A DNA stretch of 64,000 nt from Ustulina deusta (taxonomy: Eukaryota > Ascomycota > Sordariomycetes > Xylariales > Xylariaceae). Location of the stretch: contig JAJNNX010000062.1 of assembly GCA_023159155.1 (NCBI GenBank), positions 124,001-188,000 of the forward strand. The letters run 5' to 3'. Positions 47,090 through 59,663 of this stretch are shown here, one piece after another. The translations under genes and the position numbers were made by a program. Below the pieces are notes generated by a model. The model did no database searches. It was not told the origin of the DNA and saw nothing but the letters and a program-made list of their open reading frames with translations. Position 1 is the stretch's first letter, and each line of letters starts with the position of its first letter.

Positions 47090-50000
47090 ATGCTGGAAGG
47101 GTTGGTTGCCGGGTTGCTGAATCGCTTCCTGGGCATGTACGTGAAGAACTTCGACCCTGCACAGCTGAAGGTGGGTATATGGTCCGGCGATGTGAAGCTG
47201 CGCGACCTCGAGCTCCGTAGGGAGGCTCTCGACCAGCTGAAGCTGCCCATCAACGTCGTCGAGGGTCATCTCGGCCAACTCACTCTCATTATACCCTGGT
47301 CTAACCTGCGAGGCGCCCCTGTCAAGGTCTTCATCGAAGATGTCTTCCTTTTGGCTTCCCCCAAAGAGGAGGCTGCTTATGATGCCGAGGAGGAAGACCG
47401 GAGGAAACAGCGCATAAAGATGGAGAAGCTGGACTCGGCCGAACTCATCAAGGAGCGGAACCAAGAGGGACTCAGCCAAGAAGAACAGAAGAAGAGCCAG
47501 AGCTTCACAGAAAGCCTTGTCACTAAGATTGTCGACAATCTGCAGGTCACTGTTAAAAATATTCACGTGCGATACGAGGACTCCATATCCGCTCCGGGCC
47601 ACCCTTTCGCTCTCGGCGCTACCCTCGAAGAGTTCAGTGCCGTAAGCACTGATGGCCAATGGCAGCCCACCTTCATCCAGAACGCCTCGCAAACAACGCA
47701 CAAATTAGCCACGCTTGCTGCCCTGGCTGTGTACTGGAATACGGACTCGGAGCTCCTCGGCTCGGGTCGCGAAGTGTCTGAAGGAGCCGAATTGGTGCCA
47801 CACGACGAGATGCTGCAGAAGTTCAAGGCCATGATTAGTAATAGCGAAGGTGCTACTGGTTCTGACCATCAATACATCCTAAAACCTGTGAGCGGCCAAG
47901 CCAAGATCGAGTTAGACAAGTCTGGCGACACATATACGCCCAAGTTCAAAGCCAACCTACTCTTTGACGAGATTGGTGTTGTCCTTGATGACGACCAGTA
48001 CCGAGATGCTTTAATGATGGCGGATCTATTCCATTATTTTATACGTCACCAAGAGTACAAGCGACTTCAGCCCAAGGGTGTAACTCCTAAGGAAGATCCC
48101 CGGGCCTGGCTCCAATTTGCCGGGAATGCTGTTCTTTCGAAAATACAGGAGCGAAATCGTCGATGGACCTGGGGTTACTTCCGTGAACGTCGCGATGACC
48201 GTCTTCGTTATATCGAGCTTTTCAAGAAGCGAAAGGCGAATCAGCAATTGTCACCCCAAGAGGGAGATGATCTTAACAAGCTTGAGTGGAAGCTCGGGTA
48301 TGAGGACTTGCGTTTCTGGCGTTCTTTGGCTCGCAATCAGCTGAGGAAAGAGAATGCGGAAGCTCTCAAGAACGCGCCCCCAAAGACGGAGCAGCAGCAA
48401 GGATGGCTTTCTTGGGCATGGGGCTCGAAACCCGCCGAATCGACTGATACATCCGAGGACACCCAGATGACCGAAGAACAACGGCAAGAATTGTACGAGG
48501 CCATCGACTGGAATGAGAAGGCAGCACTAGCTGATGCTGTCGACTCTCCACGCGATGCGGTCAAATTACAAGTAGATGCCTCGCTGTCGACGGGCAGCTT
48601 CACACTTAGACAGAGTCCACACGGCAGCAGAACCGATTTATTAAGCCTACATTTTGACATTTTTAAAGCCAGAGCTATGAAACGCACCGATTCTTTTCTA
48701 GCAAATATCAGTCTGGGCGATTTTCGAGTCAATGACGGGACCACCCCCGACAGTTTGTTCAAGAAGATCGTCAGGGTCAAAGATGCGCCGGATAGTCAGA
48801 GACAGAAGCGGCTATCCATAGCCGAGCTTGAGAACGCCGCCCGGGAAACTTTCTTTGACTTGCAAATTGAACAAAATCCCCTGGACGGGGAAGGTGACTT
48901 CGCTGTCACGGCCAAATTAAAGCCTCTGGAAATCGTATGGAATCCAAACTTCATCGTGGGTATTGTCGACTTCTTTAAACCACCAGAACGCCACATGGAA
49001 TCCATAACAGCTCTCATGGAATCTGCTGGGGCAACTGTCGAGGGCTTGAGGCAGCAAACGAGAGCTGGCCTAGAATTTGCCCTCGAAGAACATAAAACGA
49101 TTAACGCCAAGCTTGACCTTCAAGCACCGTTGATCATCATCCCGTATTCCATCAAAACATACAACTCGACCTGTCTCATTCTGGATGCCGGTCACATTAG
49201 CCTCAACAGCGAACTAGTTGACAAGGGCACTCTGAAGCAAATACAAGACAAACAGCAGCAGAGATACTCCGATGCGGACTTCAAACAACTCGAGTCACTC
49301 ATGTATGATCGTTTTCTTGTCAAATTGACATCAACCCAGGTTTTGATTGGCCCCTCAATAGAAGAGACAAAAGCCCAGTTAGTTCACGAAGACGATCGTC
49401 GCATGTTCCACATTGTAGACAAGATCAATGTTGACTTTGTTGTTGCTCTTTCGATTCTACCGAAGGCACCGAACCTGACCAAGGTCAAGGTGTCAGGCCA
49501 TATGCCTGTCTTGCAGGTTACTGTATCAGACACTAAATATAAGAGCCTAATGAAGCTTATCGACGTTGCCATTCCGAAATTTGGTAACCAAGAACAGCAG
49601 GCCGCCGATACACAACCACGACCTAACCGGCCTCGGTTAACCAGCTCAGCATCAAGCCGCCTAAATGCAGCCCATGGTCACAAACGCTCCTCTAATCTGT
49701 TTCTTAGCCAGGAAGCTGCCATTATTCTCGAGGAGGATTCTGACGGTGACTCAGATGAGTTTGAAGATGCAGAGGATGGCAATTCAAACCAACAGCTCAA
49801 GGTACAGCAGCGCAATTTCGAGTTGAAATTTGCTGTAGACAAGTTGCAGGGATCCTTATACCGAAGCGACCCTGATGGGCGCAGTCCCGACTCGCTTCTC
49901 GTCGAGCTCGTCGCCGAGGATTTTGCATTTGACCTGTATGTCAGGCCATTTGATTTGGCAGCCGAGGTATCCCTCGGCTCTGTGACGGTCTTTGATTTCG

Positions 50001-53000
50001 TGGATAACCCCTCAGCTGAATTCAAGTCAATAGTCTCCTCTGGTGACGTGGAAGATCGCCAACAGCAGAGAGATCTTGTCCGGGTCAAATTTACCAAGGT
50101 CAGACCGGACTCGCCAGAATTCATGCCCATATATGAAGGCATAGAGACAAACATTAATGTTGCCGTGTCAACTATCAACTTGATAGTGACGAGAAAAACT
50201 CTGCTTACACTTCTGGACTTCGTCCTCATTACCTTCGCAAATACCGGCGGCGTGGAGAATCAGTCGCAGAAGCGCATCGCCGGTACGGAGGAACATAGCT
50301 CATCAGTCGAGATAAATGAGCCCCACAGTCCCCAGCAGATGGAGAGCGGATCTATCCGAGTCAAGGTTGACCTGAAAAGTATTCGTATGATCCTCAACAA
50401 CGATGGTATTCGCCTAGCAACCATGTCTTTTAACCATGCCGATGTTGGTGTCTTCATATCCGGTAGGACTATGAGAGTTGCAGCTAAGCTGGGAAATCTC
50501 ACATTAGTCGACGACATCAATGTCGGTGCCACAGAAGATTCGAGCTTCCGTCAACTCGTTACGATTCAAGGCAATGAGCTCGCTGACTTCCGTTATGAAA
50601 CATTTGACGCAAGTAATAAGAAGGCATACCCTGGTTATGATTCTTCAATTTTTCTCCGAGCCGGCTCGATCAAGGTCAATTTTCTGGAAGAACCTTTTAG
50701 GAAAATCATCGAGTTCTTGGTCAAGTTTGGAAAAATGCAAGCGATCTACAATGCCGCACGCCAAGCAGCAGCGAACCAAGCCCAGCAACTGCAGAAAATC
50801 ACCAGCAAGGTTAAGTTTGATGTCATTGTCAACACTCCCATAATCGTTTTCCCACGATCTCTTTCTCCTGATCGACCGAAGCGGGACTTGGTTACTGCGT
50901 ACCTCGGAGAGATTTATGCCCAAAATAAGTTTGTTCCTTTGGATGACTCCGAAGGCGCAGAGATTGCTATGAAGCTCTCGGCCGGAATCAGGAACATCCG
51001 ATTAACGTCGTTGTTTCATTACTCCGATAATCAGGCTGAGGAATTAGAAATGATTGACCACGTTGATTTCGGCTTTCACATGACGTACGCAGAACACCAA
51101 GAAGGGTGGAAGCGCCCCGACATAGAGGTTGAAGGCAGCATAACCGACGTGAATCTCCGAATCACCCAGTATCAACTTAAATATCTATTGGCAATATCCA
51201 AATCTGTTCCGGCTGCCTTTGTGACAGATGCAGGCGCTAGTGAAGAGGAAGCGGAACGAGATGTGGATGAAGGGACGCTACGGAGGGCGAAGACCATGTC
51301 ATCCACTATGACTAGTCCTGATGACCACCTCGTTGACTTATCTCCCGAGCTGGGTTCACATGACGATACTTGGACGAAGCTCGATCTCGTCTTTACCATT
51401 CACCAGGTTGGACTCGAACTGATTAATGCCCCTGAGGGCAGGCCCGTCGGTAACACCGACACAGCGAGCCTCTCCCGGTTCTCTCTCGATGACAGCAAAC
51501 TAAAACTCAGAATAGTAACCGACAACTCACTCGAAGCAGAATTCGTCATTCACTCATTCACCATCTATGATAGTCGCGCACGCGATGGGAACAAGTACAA
51601 GAGAATAATGACTTCTTCCAATAAGAGTGTGCAGCAATTCATGGCAACTGTTTCCATGGCTGAAGGCAAGGAGCGAAGCATGATTGCGGTGGTTGTTATT
51701 GACAGTCCGAGGATCATTTTTGCGCTAGACTATCTTTTTGCTATCCAGAAATTCGTCACCATTGGATTACAGGTCGACGAGCCAGCTCAAGACATCTTGG
51801 ACAGCCCTACAGAAACACCTGATGCGTCAGATACGGAGTCCATGCAAGTCCAGTGGACCAGGGGACAGTCTGGAAGTGACGCTCAAACAGCACTACAGGA
51901 TGAAGGGGAAACAAAACAGCCTAAGATGAGTGTCGCATTCCGCCTCAATATCGTGGATGCTCAGGTCATCCTGATAGCAAATCCCCTCAGCTCTAGCTCG
52001 GAGGCCATCGTGCTAAGAACCAAGGAAGTCCTTTTGTCACAACAACATGCGCTTACTTTCCAAGTTTCGCAGGTTGGCATGTTCCTCTGCCGCATGGACA
52101 AGTTTGATGAGTCACGACTACGTGTTCTAGATGACTTCTCTATCCAGGTCTACATGGATAGCTCGCAGCCAAATCTCACCAATATACACGTTGACGTTGA
52201 GCCACTTATCCTTCGACTATCCCTTCGAGATATCCTTTTAGTACTCCAAATTGTGAGCAGAGCTTCCGAACTGTCAGAGGAGGAGGATGGCGAAGATCAT
52301 CGCATTGCCTCACAGAAGAAGGCTCAACAGCAGCGTCCTGGCGGCTTCAAGGAACGCTCAGCCAGCGGGAGGGGTCACTCGACCATCGCCGGCTCCAAAT
52401 CTAGGGCGACCAAGAGTGTTGGCACAATTACTACTAGGTCCCGAAGGGGTCTTTCAGATCAGCCGCATGATATTAGCAAACCTCCACAGCGTCACGAAGA
52501 CCTAACGGTGACCCTCGAAGGTGTGCGTGTTGTACTGATAGGCGATGTTCATGAGTTGCCAATCCTTGACTTGAGCATCAAGAATTTCACGACATCAACA
52601 GTAGACTGGTCGAGTAACCTCAAAGCAGAGACCGCGATCGACATGTATATTAATGTCTACAATTTTGCCAAGTCTGCATGGGAACCCATATTGGAGCCCT
52701 GGCAAGTAAGCCTCGGAATTGCTAGAGAGCAGAGCACTGGCCTCCTCTCCGTTGATCTGATGTCAAGGAATACATTTGACGTTACAATCACGACAGCGAC
52801 CATCGCACTAGCGTCAAAATCGTTCGCCTTCCTTACGCAAGACGAGGACATCTTGGGGAAGCCACGGGGCGTGGAAGCGCCCTATAAGATCCGGAACTAC
52901 ACCGGCTTTAGCGTGGTGGTCCAGGCCAAGACTCTGAGCAATGATGACAGCATATCCCTTAAATTGGAAGATGGCGAAGAGGCCCCGTGGAGCTTTGAGC

Positions 53001-56000
53001 AATGGGAGAAGATGCGGGAGAACGTCATGTCGGAGACCACGGCGGCGAACAGTGTTACAGTTCAGATTGAGGGAAGCGGCTTTGATATAGTGAAAAACAT
53101 CCCACTTAATCGTGAGGGTGAATTTCTCTACAGTTTACAGCCCAAGATGGATGACACCCTTCATCGGCTCCTTGTTGAAGTAAGTCTTGGTGCCGATAAC
53201 ATCAAGTACGTGACCTTGAGGTCACCTCTTGTCGTGGAGAATCAGACGCAGATACCTGTCGAACTGGGGGTTTATGATGCCCAAGAGGGCCACTTGCTTA
53301 AGATTGAGAAGATCGCGCCGGGTGAGAGTCGTCCCGCTCCAGTGGCGGCTGCCTACGTTCAATCCCTTCTCATTCGGCCAGATTCTGGGTTTGGATACGC
53401 ATGGTCATCTGAATATCTGTGGTGGAAGGACTTATTAAAAAGGCCAACACGCACATTAGTCTGCAAAGGAGAGAATGGTGACCCGTTCTACTTCCAGCTT
53501 AATGCTAATTATAACCGAAGTCATTTCCTAACCGGGTACGTGGTTGTATCTAGAAATGAGGTATCATTTACTAATCGCCTATAGGAAATATCCATACATG
53601 AGGCTAAAGCTATCACCACCCATAGTCCTGGAAAATCTCCTGCCGTACGACTTCAAGTACAGAATTTACGACAAGAACACAAAGAGAGATTGGACAAATT
53701 TCCTTAGAAAGGGTGGCGTTAGTCCAGTGCATGTCGTGGAGCTCTCACACCTACTTCTATTAAGTGTGGATATGCAGGATACGGCGTTCCGAGCCAGCGA
53801 ATTTGCTATTATCAACCCTGGTTCTCAAGAGGACTTTCACAAGGAGCACAAACTCATTTGCAAGGACGACGAGGGTTTGCCCTTGCACCTCAAGCTTCAC
53901 TACTTCAAAGCTCCAAATGGCGGTGGCGCTTTCAGGGTGACAGTCTTTAGTCCCTATGTAATCCTGAACAAAACTGGCCTAGACGTTGCCATACGAGGGA
54001 AACAGTTCCTACAACAGGCCAAGAGAGCTGCCGGGCAATCGTCACAGCTCGGTTCTTCTAACCAAGAACGGACCAAAGCACAGCCCCTCATGTTCTCCTT
54101 CGGGAGCGAAGATCAACGCAATCGTGCTCTCTTGAAATTCGGTGATTCAGAATGGAGTAAACCCCAAAGTTTCGACGCCATTGGTAGTACGACCGACGTG
54201 GCACTCCAATCCGCGACAAAGCAATCGGAGCTTCACGTCGGGATTACGATTGAATCCGGCGAAGGGAAATATAAACTTACAAAGATTGTTACTCTTGCGC
54301 CAAGGTTCGTAGTGAATAACAAGATCGGTGAGCCGATCAATGTGAGAGAGCCGATGTCGTCCAACATCATGACACTGGAGCCAGGAGCTCTCCAACCCCT
54401 CTATTGGCTCCAACGATCACAAACCAAACAAATTGCACTGTGTTTCCCGGGCATGGACAATCAATGGTCATCACCGGTGAATATCTCAGACCTTGGCACG
54501 ACGCACGTCAAAATTGCCAAGCCTGGACAGCGTCAGCGACTAATACGAGTCGAGATCTTGATGGAAGCTGCCACTGTATTCCTTCATCTTAGTATAGAGA
54601 AGAAGGCATGGCCATTTTCGATGCGCAATGAAAGTGATACCGAATTTACCTTCTACCAAGCCAACCCTAACGTAGATGAGGATGGGGTTGAAGACCGCTC
54701 AGGATGGCGGCCAGTTCGGTATCGATTGCCTCCGCGCAGTATCATGCCATACGCCTGGGATTTCCCTGCCGCTAAATTTAGAGAAGTGGTGATAAGCGCA
54801 TTTGGCAAAGAGCGACATGTCAAACTTGCCGAAATTGGTAATCAAATTCCCATGAGGTTCGTCAGCGCCTCCGGTACCCAGAAGATCATCGATATCAATG
54901 TCGCTGCAGACGGCCCGACACAAACTTTGATCTTATCCAACTTCAAGCCCAGCAAGAGTCTCTACAGGCAAAAGACGCAAAGCGGTGCTGGCACTAACAG
55001 CACGGGCGGATTTGAAGTTAAGAAACAGGACACCGAGACAACTTTTCAAGCTGCGCTGAAGCTTTCGGGCGTTGGGATATCGTTGATTAACCACCAGATG
55101 AAGGAGTTAGCATATGTCACCTTCAGAGATATCAGCCTTCGATATAACGAGTCGACCCTTTACCAGACCATCAGTACTTCTATCAAGTGGATACAGATCG
55201 ACAATCAGCTCTACGGTGGTCTATTTCCCATGATTCTGTATCCCAGCGTCGTACCCAAACAAGCGCAAGAGACCGAACTCCATCCTTCGTTACATGCCAT
55301 GGTCACAAGAGTCAAGGATGATAGCTACGGCGTGTTGTATGTCAAGTATGCCACTCTGTTACTACAGCAGATGACCATCGATCTCGACGAGGATTTCATC
55401 TACGCCGTATTGGACTTTTCTAAGGTCCCTGGGGCCTCGTGGTCCGAGACGCATGAGGGCAAGCTTTGCGACGAGGGCGTTGATATTCCGGAACCGAAAC
55501 AAGAGCAGTCGGGACAGGACATCTACTTCGAAGTACTGAATATCCAACCGATGCAGCTTGATCTCTCGTTTATGCGCACGGAACGCGTCAACATTGAAGA
55601 CAAAACTTCGTCTCGAAACCCCATCATGTTCTTCGTCAATGTAATGACCATGGCCATCGGGAATGTCAATGATGCTCCAATACGATTAAATGCGTTACTT
55701 TTAGAGAACGCTCGAGTCTCCATTCCGGTGCTCACGCAAAATGTATCAAATCACTACAGCCAAGAAGTTCTTTACCAAGTCCACAAGATCATCGGTAGCG
55801 CGGATTTCCTCGGCAACCCTGTCGGCTTATTCAACAGTATAAGCAGCGGTATCACAGATGTTTTCTACGAACCCTATCAAGGCCTGATCATGTCAGACAA
55901 GCCTGAAGATCTCGGATTAGGAATCGCCAAGGGTGCCGCGAGTTTCGTCAAGAAGTCAGTCTATGGTTTCTCGGATTCCTTTTCTAAGGTGACGGGCAGC

Positions 56001-56735
56001 TTTGGCAAAGGCCTAGCGGCGGCTACTCTTGATAAGCAGTTCCAGGACCGCCGTCGTATAGCACGTGCCCGAAATCGTCCCAAACACGCCCTATTTGGGG
56101 TGACTGCAGGTGCAAACTCCTTCTTTACCTCGGTCGCATCCGGCATCGGTGGTATGGCTCGTAAGCCTTTGGAAGGCGCCGAACAAGAAGGTGCCGTTGG
56201 TTTCTTCAAAGGGGTTGGCAAGGGCTTCATCGGATTGGCAACGAAACCTGCGGTGGGTGTTTTTGACTTGGCTTCCAATGTCTCAGAGGGCATTCGCAAC
56301 ACGACAACCGTCTTTGATGGGTCAGAGCTCGACCGGGTCCGTATCGCCCGGTTTATCTCCGTGGACGGCATCGTCCGTCCGTACAACCAGCGCGAGGCCT
56401 TAGGGCAATCGTGGCTCAAACAGGTAGACAACGGGAAATACTTCAACGAGGATTACATCGCACATATCCAACTACCGAGGGAGGATATGGTGGTCATGGT
56501 CACCTATAGCCGAATTCTCCTCATCCGGAGCCGGAAGTTAAACACGGAATGGGACGTCCCACTTCAAGATGTGCAAACAATCGCCAAGGAGCGGACGGGA
56601 CTCAGCATCATTTTGCGCGGCGGCACGAACGGCCCGTTCATCCCCATCGGTGAAGAAAGCGGGCGGATGTTCCTGTATCGCATGGTGGCCATAGCCGTGG
56701 AGGAGTTCAACCACCGATTCAGAGGCTTGGAGTGA
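47090..56735 (+). CDS. VPS13: VPS13 bridge-like lipid transfer protein
   Basis: Two exons, 47090-53535 and 53585-56735, with a 49-nt intron (GTACGT, branch TACTAATC, acceptor TAG). The product is 3198 residues, the usual fungal length. It opens MLEGLVAGLLNRFLGMYVKNF, the chorein N-terminal motif, and continues with the extended VPS13 N-terminal and repeat region. The splice leads into the VAB/SHR-binding region (KYPYMRLKLSPPIVLENLLPY). A C-terminal ATG2-like helical region (LGNPVGLFNSISSGITDVFYEPYQG) and a PH-like end (VTYSRILLIRSRKL) follow. VPS13 forms a hydrophobic groove that moves phospholipids between membranes at contact sites of ER, mitochondria, vacuole and endosomes, and acts in sporulation and Golgi retention. 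Acidic or low-complexity inserts occur near residues 880-900, 1400-1420 and 1725-1800. Confidence 0.97.
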
Positions 56736-58206
56736 GTAGCGACAGAGCCCCGGACGGGCCGCCTGCAGCGAAGAGATGAGACGTGATATGATACACTTCT
56801 ACGTGGAACGAGGATTGGTTGAAGGGATACATGGGCACACGTGATGTGGATTGGAGCGGAGGGAGGGAAAGGGAAAAGTGTAGGGGGCGAAAACTTGGAA
56901 CCGAATTAGAATTGGCTGATGGGGTGGCTGATCTCGCTTCTTGTATCCTTAGTATGTCCTCCCTCGGCTACGGATGGTTATGAATACCAAAATTTCTCAT
57001 TTTCACTTAGTTTTTGCCCCTTGTTTGGTTTCTAGTTTTGGTTCTTCTATATATATGGTTCTGGACTCTGAAGGAAGCAGGTGAGTGAGTGAATGATGTC
57101 CGCGATGCACTTTGTTTTGTAGATGTCTAATTACTAACTTATCAAGGCTTGTTCCCTACGTCTCTCACCTAAATGATTTGCGGCACCTCGGCCGCTTGAG
57201 AGGTAAGATAACGGAGACAGGGACAGGCGTATATACATGACAGTAGTTTCTTAGACGTAAGCATAGGTATAAGTAATTGGTTCAAATTCTGATTCGAGCG
57301 CTCACCAAGGGCTTGGCTAATTATGAGTGGCGCAGTGTGTTCATGGTTGGCGTGTCTTTATTGTTTTTGTAACTACTACTATCTAGTCTACGTATGGATT
57401 CGCAAGTACATTGCACATACTGAACATAACCCCCACCAGTTCCCCGTGCGAGTGCGAGTGGCTGGCTGATTGACGTCAGGTATCGCGTCAATCTATCTAT
57501 GTATCGAGGAGAGGTCCTCGTGGACAGATGGAATAAGAAAGAGGTAATAGTTTGCGAAGAGAGCCGAGGCCCCAGATCTCGATAGATATACGATGAAGAG
57601 GCGGCACTTGGAAGAAGGGAGGCTTTTTATTGATTCGCTTAAGGAATATATGGATTTACTACCTGCTGTAATCGATCGACGGGCAAAGGACGGATGAATG
57701 GATGCCCAGATGAGTGAGGGGCCAACGATACAATGTGTAGGTAAGCAAGACGCCCCAGATTCGCCCCCTTGTCGGTGAAGTCGGGATTTGGGAGGTAGAG
57801 GGGTAGAGGGGTAGAGCAAGAAGACGGTGAGCGCAGGATGACGTCATCAGAGCTTGTTTTTGTTTGGTTTCGTAGTTGCTTACCTACACGGCTGATTATT
57901 ACATTCGATGCATTCGATACAATACAATTGCAAAAGACATGGTGACGATTACGATGTGCCTGGGTTGTGTTCGTGTACAACATTTTGCCACGACGAAGGA
58001 GGAGGGTGATGATAATAATGACGATGAGTATTGGATTCAAGATTCTGGGCGACGACTGTTTCGGGGTCTGATGGTAACGTAGCAGGTTGGGATACCTCAC
58101 TACCTCATGAGATCATTAGCATTCAGGGGCGGGCAAAACCTTGGTTCTGATGATCGTGTTGGCTTGTTTACTGCAGATAATAAGATACCTGCTAAGTAAG
58201 CAGGGA

Positions 58207-58227
58207 GACAGACAGACAGACAGACAG
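58207..58227. repeat. GACA tetranucleotide repeat
   Basis: Five tandem GACA units. Confidence 0.85.
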
Positions 58228-59610
58228 CATGGCGTAGCACGTACGAGAGAGACCACGCGGCTTTGCTTACCGCCTTGGCGTTCCTCGGTTCTTGAGCTGA
58301 TGCCCCGATGACGACATAGGGACTCGTGAAGTGCGTGAGGAAAACGGAAGGGCAGTGTCGGAAGCGGAAGTGGGAAAACCCGGGTTGTCGGAGGCTTAGT
58401 ATGTACATAGCTAGCTATCTGTACCAAGTAGGTCCCTGTTTATGTATTTAGTTACGTAAAGTGTGTTCTACTAGTGGTACAGATGATATTGATGCGAAAG
58501 TAAATGACCATGTATGTATGTGATGAGGACGAGCAAGTGTTTGTTTCGACTTGCCATTGTAATTCAGAGCCGGCCGACAGACGACGGGGATGGTGATGTT
58601 ATAAGGTGACATCGTAACACAAGATCTGGCCCGAGATCAAGCGCGGGCAAAATGCAAAACCCATGCATCGCATCGCATACGTTGGCAAATAGTTACCCTA
58701 CCACGGACTGCGGTGTAGACTGTAGTAGGGACCTGGGGGACACTCAAGAACAGTATTAAACGTGGTATCGTGTATGCACAGTAGGCGGGAGTAGATATAC
58801 ATACCTGGGTAGTAGTGGGATATACTAAACTGGCTTTCAAAGATAAGAAGAGGGACGTAGATGGTCGACTAGGTTCGTGCTAAATGGCATAATCACGAGA
58901 CCTGCCTGCATGAGCGTTGAAGAGAACCCGGACCTAAGTGGAAATATCGAGGTGCTAGGTTTGGATTGGATCGTTGGTCGTCGTCGAAATAATACCAATA
59001 TGCCTGCCAGGTAATCAACCACCTGCTAAGTTAAGTAATTAATATAGATAGCTGATGGTTGACCGATCGCGGTAACGAACCTCAGCTGAGTAAATAGTCA
59101 GCAAAACATGTCAGCTTACCGACTGTTATTATTAGGTAGAGCGCCAGTTGCATCGACCAACAGACACATAAATAGTTTTGTGCGGCTCGTTGGGGTCGAG
59201 AGCCAATTATTGTCGTGATATTATTGGTATTATTACCTATGTATGTACCTACTGACTTACTTACAGGGACGGTATGTAGCTGCGCTTGGCGAGGTTGTCC
59301 AGTGCCTGCGGATAGATACGTATGTAGATAGATCGATACCTAATATAGTCCGTAATACACACCCATCGCAGATGATTGGATAGCCATCGACAGTCAGATG
59401 GACACATCGCAACCCAAGAGCTCGTCTGGCCCTCTCGGGTCTTCCTCCAACGGCCGAACAAATGAATATGTCGTGTACGGTATTTTGGCCTTCTCTTGAA
59501 CTCCAATGCTGGGACTAGGTTAATGCGTGCTAGAAGACGATGAGGCTTGGACGATATGCTTCAACATCCTAATTTTGTGTCTGTCTCTGTCTACCTATCA
59601 GCCACACGGG

Positions 59611-59663
59611 AGATAGATAGATTATGTAGATGAACTAAGTAGATAGACGGATGGATAGATAAC
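59611..59663. repeat. GATA-rich interrupted repeat
   Basis: Several AGAT/GATA and GGAT units, interrupted in the middle, in noncoding DNA. Confidence 0.65.

Noticed and set aside
53544..56735. Treating the second half of VPS13 as a separate gene starting at its own ATG
   Set aside because: A consensus 49-nt intron joins it in frame to the first half and the product then matches full-length VPS13.
57281..57320. GGTTCAAATTC stretch reminiscent of a tRNA T-arm
   Set aside because: No acceptor stem, D-arm or anticodon arm could be found around it; no tRNA was supported anywhere in the window.
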